Part shown: positions 59,813 through 64,000 of the stretch, in pieces
Numbering within the stretch: the stretch's first letter is position 1
How the letters are laid out: every line of letters begins with the position of its first letter
Program-made: the position numbers and the translations under genes
Assembly (NCBI GenBank): GCA_964425695.1
Contig: CAYRNF010000003.1
Coordinates: 62,001 to 126,000 of the forward strand
DNA length: 64,000 nucleotides
DNA from: JAKPBU01 sp964425695
GTDB taxonomy: Bacteria > Pseudomonadota > Gammaproteobacteria > Xanthomonadales > Xanthomonadaceae
Direction of reading: 5' to 3'
Notes under the pieces: model-generated
What the model was told of the DNA's origin: nothing
What the model saw: the letters and a program-made list of their open reading frames with translations, nothing else
Database searches by the model: none

Positions 59813-62094
59813 GCGGCACCGCCTTCGACGGTGCTGCCGCCGACGGAACGGATCTCGACATGGCTGCCCGCGGCCAGAGGCGCGGTGGCGCCGTAGCCCG
59901 ATTCGATCCAGGCGCAACCGGGGGCGGCGCGGTCGTCCACCACCACCTGCAGCGTGGCCGTGCCTTGCGCGTTGCCCACCTTGGCCATCGCACGGTCCGA
60001 CACGCCCACCTGCGCAGCCTGATCCGGATGCAGCACGATACGCGGCCCGGTACTCAGCGGGTGCGCCTGCAACGCGGCCGCGCGGCGGACGACCGCATCG
60101 GTACGGTAGATGGCCTGCGACACCACCACTTCCACGCTGCCGTGCGGGCGTGCCGGCTGGGCCGGCGCCGCGCCGCTACGGACGTGATCCGCTGCGGACG
60201 CGCGCGGGCCCGCGGGGCCGATGCCCGCACGCAGACCGGCCAGGTCCGTGAACTCGAAACCGGGTACCTGCAGCTGCGCTCCCAGGGCGCGGAGCACGCG
60301 CCAGCCGGCGCGCGCGTCGCCCGGCAGCTTGCCGCCAGCGACAGCGCGCTGGTCGCGTCCGTCCAGGTTGGTGAGCGTGGCATCCACTTCAGGCAGCGCG
60401 CCGATCGGCAGGATCACGTCGGCAACCGCGCGCGTGGACTGGCAGGCGAAATGGCTGAAAGCCACGACCTGCGCACCCTTCAGCGCCTTGAGCGCCAGCG
60501 CCTGGTCGGCGAAATCGAGGCCCGGCTCGATCCCGTACATCACGTACGCCGCGCGTGGAGCTTGCAGCATCGCCTGCGCATCGCGCGAAGCGGGAAGCAC
60601 GCCGTGGCGCGCGAGTCCTACTGCGTTGGCGCCCTGCGGGATGCGGCAGAGCGCCGCGCCGTTGGCCTTGGCGAAGGCGGCGGCGGCTGCGCGGATCGCG
60701 GCCGCGTGCGGGCCGTTCTCGGCGAGCGCACCGACGATGACGACCGCGCCCTGCGCGCCGCCGAGGTCGACCTCGCCCAGCGCGCCGGCCAGCGCGGAAG
60801 GCGGCACGATGCGTTTGCTGGCCGCGTCGAACGCGAAGTCGAAATCGACCGGATTGACCACGTGCACCTTGGCGCCGCGCCGGAACGCCTGGCGGACGCG
60901 CTGGTGCAGCAGGGGCAGCTCGTGGCGCAGGTGCGAGCCGACGATGACGATCGCGGCCGCGCGCTCGATGTCGGCGACCGGCATGCCGAATGCCTCGGCC
61001 GCGGCGCCGTCGGACAGATCGAGCTGCGCGATCCTGTGGTCGAGGTTGCCGGTGCCGAGCGCTTCGGCCAGGCGTGCCAGCAGCGCACCTTCTTCGTTCG
61101 ACGTCGCCGGGTGCACCAGGATGCCCAGGTCGTCGGCCGCGTTGTCGCGCAGGATCTGCGCGGCCCTGGCCAGCGCTTCGTCCCAGCCGGCTTCCCGGAA
61201 ACCCTCGCCGTCGCGGATCAGCGGCACGGTCGCGCGGTCTTCCGCGTACAGGCCCTGGTGCGAATAGCGGTCGCGATCGGACAGCCAGCACTCATTGACC
61301 GCCTCGTTGTCGCGCGGCACGGTGCGCAGCACTTCGCCGCGGCGCACGTGCAGGAACAGGTTGCTGCCCAGCGCATCGTGGTAGCCCAGCGACTCCTTCG
61401 CCGTCAGTTCCCACGGGCGCGCCTTGAAGCGGAACACCTTGTTGGTGAGCGCGCCCACCGGGCACACGTCGATGACGTTGCCGGACAGTTCGGTCGTGAG
61501 CGGCTTGCCGTCGTACGTGCCGATCTGCAGGTTCTCGCCGCGCTGCATGCCGCCAAGCTCGTAGGTCCCCGCGATCTCGCCGGTGAAGCGGATGCAGCGC
61601 GTGCACTGGATGCAGCGCGTCATGTCGCTGGCGACCAGCGGACCGAAGTCCTCGTCGGCGACCACACGCTTGCGCTCGGCGTAGCGGCTGACCGAGCGGC
61701 CGTAGCCCATGGACAGGTCCTGCAGCTCGCATTCGCCGCCCTGGTCGCAGATCGGGCAGTCCAGCGGATGGTTGACCAGCAGGAACTCCATCACGTTGCG
61801 CTGCGCATTCAGCGCCTTCTCGCTGCGGGTGACGACCTTCATGCCGTCCATCACCGGCGTGGCGCAGGCCGGCGCAGGCTTGGGCATCTTCTCGACTTCC
61901 ACCAGGCACATGCGGCAGTTGGCCGCGATGGCGAGCTTGTCGTGGTAGCAGAAGCGCGGGATCGGGATGCCGGCCCGGTCCGCGGCATCGATGATCATCG
62001 AACCCTTGGGCGCGGCCAGTTCCACGCCGTCGATGAAGACGGTGACCTGGTCCGGCGGCAGGTTCGGGTTCACGGCGGAAGGAGGCGCGCTCAT
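59809..62094 (-). CDS. nuoG: NADH-quinone oxidoreductase subunit G
   Basis: A 761-residue peripheral-arm subunit. The N-terminal 2Fe-2S ferredoxin domain (FCYHDKLAIAANCRMCLVEV), then Cys motifs for 4Fe-4S clusters (CPICDQGGECELQD; CIQCTRCIRFTGEI), are followed by a molybdopterin-type C-terminal fold without cofactor. ATGA overlap with nuoF. Confidence 0.95.
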   Translation of the reverse strand: MSAPPSAVNPNLPPDQVTVFIDGVELAAPKGSMIIDAADRAGIPIPRFCYHDKLAIAANCRMCLVEVEKMPKPAPACATPVMDGMKVVTRSEKALNAQRNVMEFLLVNHPLDCPICDQGGECELQDLSMGYGRSVSRYAERKRVVADEDFGPLVASDMTRCIQCTRCIRFTGEIAGTYELGGMQRGENLQIGTYDGKPLTTELSGNVIDVCPVGALTNKVFRFKARPWELTAKESLGYHDALGSNLFLHVRRGEVLRTVPRDNEAVNECWLSDRDRYSHQGLYAEDRATVPLIRDGEGFREAGWDEALARAAQILRDNAADDLGILVHPATSNEEGALLARLAEALGTGNLDHRIAQLDLSDGAAAEAFGMPVADIERAAAIVIVGSHLRHELPLLHQRVRQAFRRGAKVHVVNPVDFDFAFDAASKRIVPPSALAGALGEVDLGGAQGAVVIVGALAENGPHAAAIRAAAAAFAKANGAALCRIPQGANAVGLARHGVLPASRDAQAMLQAPRAAYVMYGIEPGLDFADQALALKALKGAQVVAFSHFACQSTRAVADVILPIGALPEVDATLTNLDGRDQRAVAGGKLPGDARAGWRVLRALGAQLQVPGFEFTDLAGLRAGIGPAGPRASAADHVRSGAAPAQPARPHGSVEVVVSQAIYRTDAVVRRAAALQAHPLSTGPRIVLHPDQAAQVGVSDRAMAKVGNAQGTATLQVVVDDRAAPGCAWIESGYGATAPLAAGSHVEIRSVGGSTVEGGAA

Positions 62095-63455
62095 GCGGCG
62101 ACCGCCTTCGGCACCACGGTGCCGGCCCGCTCGTCGTCCACCAGGAAGCGCCTGTTGACGATCGCGTATTCGAACTCGTCCCAGAAGTGGCGCAGGAAGC
62201 CCTGCACCGGCCACGCCGCGGCCTCGCCGAAGGCGCAGATCGTGTGGCCTTCGATCTGGCCCGCGGCCGCGCGCAGCATGTGCAGGTCGTCGAGGGTCGC
62301 TTCCATGTTCACGATGCGGGTCAGCACGCGGTACATCCAGCCGGTGCCCTCGCGGCAGGGCGTGCACTGGCCGCAGGATTCGGCGTAGTAGAAGCGCGCG
62401 ATCCGCTGGCAGGCGCGGACCATGCAGGTGGTGTCGTCCATCACGATCACCGCGCCCGAACCCAGGCCGGACCCGGCCTTCTGGATCGCGTCGTAATCCA
62501 TGGTCAGGCCCATCATCACGTCGCCCGGCAGCACCGGCATGGAGGAACCGCCGGGGATCACGCCCTTGATCCGGCGGCCGTTGCGCATGCCGCCGCACAG
62601 GTCCAGCAGTTCCGCGAACGGCGTGCCCAGCCGGATCTCGTGGTTGCCCGGGTTGGCCACGTGCCCGGACACGGAGAAGATCTTGCAGCCGCCGTTGTTG
62701 GGCTTGCCCAGGTTCATGAACCACTCGGGACCGTTGCGCACGATCGCCGGCACCGACGCGTAGGTCTCGGTGTTGTTGATGGTGGTGGGCTTGCCGTACA
62801 GGCCGAAGTTGGCCGGAAACGGCGGCTTGTAGCGCGGCTGGCCCTTCTTGCCTTCCAGCGACTCCATCAGCGCGGTTTCCTCGCCGCAGATGTAGGCACC
62901 GGCGCCCAGCGCGTTGTACATGTCGATGTCCACGCCGGAGCCCAGGATGTCTTTGCCCAGCCAGCCGTGCTTGTAGGCTTCGGCCGTGGCCTCCTCCAGG
63001 TGTTCGAATGGCTCGTGGTGGAACTCGCCGCGCAGGTAGTTGTAGGCCACCGTGCTCCCGGTGGCGTAGCAGGCGATCGCCATGCCCTCGATCACCGAAT
63101 GCGGGTTGTAGCGCAGGATGTCGCGGTCCTTGGCGGTACCCGGCTCGGACTCGTCCGAGTTGCACAGGATGTACTTCTGCCCCGGACCCTTCGGCATGAA
63201 GCTCCATTTCAGGCCCGTGGGGAAGCCTGCGCCGCCACGGCCGCGCAGGCCGGACTGCTTGACCATCTCCACCACGGCCGCCGGTTCGATCTTTTCTTTC
63301 AGGATCCTGCGCAAGGCGCTGTAGCCACCGGTCTTCAGGTAGTTCTCGTACGACCACGGCTTGTCGAAGTGCAGCGTGGTGTAGACGGCCTGGTGCTCCT
63401 TCGGCGCGGGGCCGACAGGACCATAACCTTCCGAATAGTGCGAGTGGCCGCCCAT
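62091..63455 (-). CDS. nuoF: NADH-quinone oxidoreductase subunit F
   Basis: A 454-residue NADH-binding subunit carrying FMN (GLRGRGGAGFPTGLKW) and one 4Fe-4S cluster (ESCGQCTPCREGTGWM). It accepts hydride from NADH. TAATG overlap with nuoE. Confidence 0.97.
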   Translation of the reverse strand: MGGHSHYSEGYGPVGPAPKEHQAVYTTLHFDKPWSYENYLKTGGYSALRRILKEKIEPAAVVEMVKQSGLRGRGGAGFPTGLKWSFMPKGPGQKYILCNSDESEPGTAKDRDILRYNPHSVIEGMAIACYATGSTVAYNYLRGEFHHEPFEHLEEATAEAYKHGWLGKDILGSGVDIDMYNALGAGAYICGEETALMESLEGKKGQPRYKPPFPANFGLYGKPTTINNTETYASVPAIVRNGPEWFMNLGKPNNGGCKIFSVSGHVANPGNHEIRLGTPFAELLDLCGGMRNGRRIKGVIPGGSSMPVLPGDVMMGLTMDYDAIQKAGSGLGSGAVIVMDDTTCMVRACQRIARFYYAESCGQCTPCREGTGWMYRVLTRIVNMEATLDDLHMLRAAAGQIEGHTICAFGEAAAWPVQGFLRHFWDEFEYAIVNRRFLVDDERAGTVVPKAVAA

Positions 63456-63982
63456 TACTTCAGTCCGTCCAGCAGCTCGTCGACCTTCGCGGCGTCGAGC
63501 TTCTCGTGGTAATGCCCGTTGATGACCACCACCGGCGCGCCGCAGCACGCGGCCACGCACTCTTCCTCACGCTTGAGGTAGACGCGGCCGTCCGCCGTGG
63601 ATTCGCCCAGTTTGCAGCCCAGCTTCCTCTCGGCGTGCGCGACCAGGTCTTCGGCGCCGTTGAGCCAGCAGCTGATGTTGGTGCAGAACGCCACGTTGTT
63701 GCGGCCGACCTGTTTGGTTTCGAACATCGAATAGAAGGTCGCGACCTCGTAGGCCCACACCGGCGGCAGGTCCAGGTACTTCGCGACGCCGGCGATGAGC
63801 TCATCGGTCAGCCAGCCGCCGTTCTGTTCCTGGGCGGCATGCAGCCCGGACAACACGGCCGAGCGTTTGCGATCGGGCGGAAACTTGGTCAGCCAGTGGT
63901 CGATGTGCGCGCGCGTCTCATCCGACAGCACCACCATCGGATCGACATTCCGCGCATTCTCGAAGTTGCCTGTGGCTTTCAT
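63455..63982 (-). CDS. nuoE: NADH-quinone oxidoreductase subunit E
   Basis: A 175-residue thioredoxin-like subunit with a 2Fe-2S cluster at Cys100, Cys105, Cys142 and Cys146 (FCTNISCW; ECVAACCGAP). AAGGGCAGG precedes the ATG. The last bases of the window (63994-64000) would fit the end of nuoD (CGT TAA) on the same strand. Confidence 0.96.
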   Translation of the reverse strand: MKATGNFENARNVDPMVVLSDETRAHIDHWLTKFPPDRKRSAVLSGLHAAQEQNGGWLTDELIAGVAKYLDLPPVWAYEVATFYSMFETKQVGRNNVAFCTNISCWLNGAEDLVAHAERKLGCKLGESTADGRVYLKREEECVAACCGAPVVVINGHYHEKLDAAKVDELLDGLK

Positions 63983-64000
63983 CGATCCTGCCCTTAACGG

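Noticed and set aside
52000..60000. Long plus-strand frames opposite nuo genes
   Set aside because: His/Gln/Arg-rich shadows of the conserved complex I subunits.
1..64000. CRISPR arrays, rRNA genes and insertion sequences
   Set aside because: No regularly spaced repeats with unique spacers, no rRNA-like stretches and no transposase were seen.

Overview
The window is GC-rich chromosomal DNA of a gammaproteobacterium, most likely Xanthomonadaceae (Lysobacterales). The order nuo operon, initiator tRNA-Met, rimP, nusA on one strand fits that group; the genus cannot be fixed from the sequence. Host genes occupy only the two ends: nusA (partial) and rimP at 1-1347, and tRNA-fMet plus nuoN, M, L, K, J, I, H, G, F and E at 51969-63982, all on the minus strand.

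Between them lies one apparently intact lambda-like prophage of about 50.5 kb (1501-51986). It is bounded by 19-bp direct repeats made of the 3' end of the tRNA-fMet gene, and it separates that tRNA from its terminator and from rimP-nusA. The integrase is a large serine recombinase. Its reading frame runs through attR and stops inside the tRNA gene, so its last residues differ between the phage and the lysogen.

Prophage layout. (a) 1605-3273: small genes and an SRAP-domain protein; in the circular phage these lie just downstream of the integrase. (b) 25953 down to 3270, minus strand: the late operon, read as tRNA, lysis genes (membrane PAS protein, SAR endolysin, nested Rz/Rz1), terminase, portal, S49 protease, decoration protein, capsid, head-tail connectors, tail tube, G/GT frameshift pair, tape measure, tail tip and tail fibre. 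(c) 26178-26909: a putative late promoter and leader terminator, with a HicAB toxin-antitoxin pair beside it. (d) 32929 down to 26989, minus strand: CII-like regulator, replication initiator with an internal iteron origin, DnaB helicase, DUF1367, Ref-like nuclease, RuvC-like resolvase and a possible Q-type antiterminator. (e) 33092-35213: immunity region with two divergent HTH proteins, repeated operators and a lipoprotein moron. (f) 35214-50506, plus strand: a dense early operon of about 25 genes with stop/start overlaps, holding Bet, a YqaJ exonuclease, a cytosine methyltransferase, an SF2 helicase-methyltransferase fusion, and ASCH, DUF1643 and J-domain proteins.

How it works together. The repressor operators recur at 33657-33692 and 35130-35166, which suggests one repressor controls both its neighbour and the rightward early promoter. 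Leftward early transcription makes the replication proteins and the Q-like factor. The latter would release the late promoter at 26178-26205 through the hairpin at 26120-26147 into the lysis, packaging and morphogenesis genes. The most unusual points are the membrane-anchored PAS protein in the holin position, the int C-terminus switch on integration into tRNA-fMet, the UUUUUUC frameshift site, the iteron/polypyrimidine origin inside the initiator gene, the helicase-methyltransferase fusion, and a hairpin-rich non-coding block inside the early operon.
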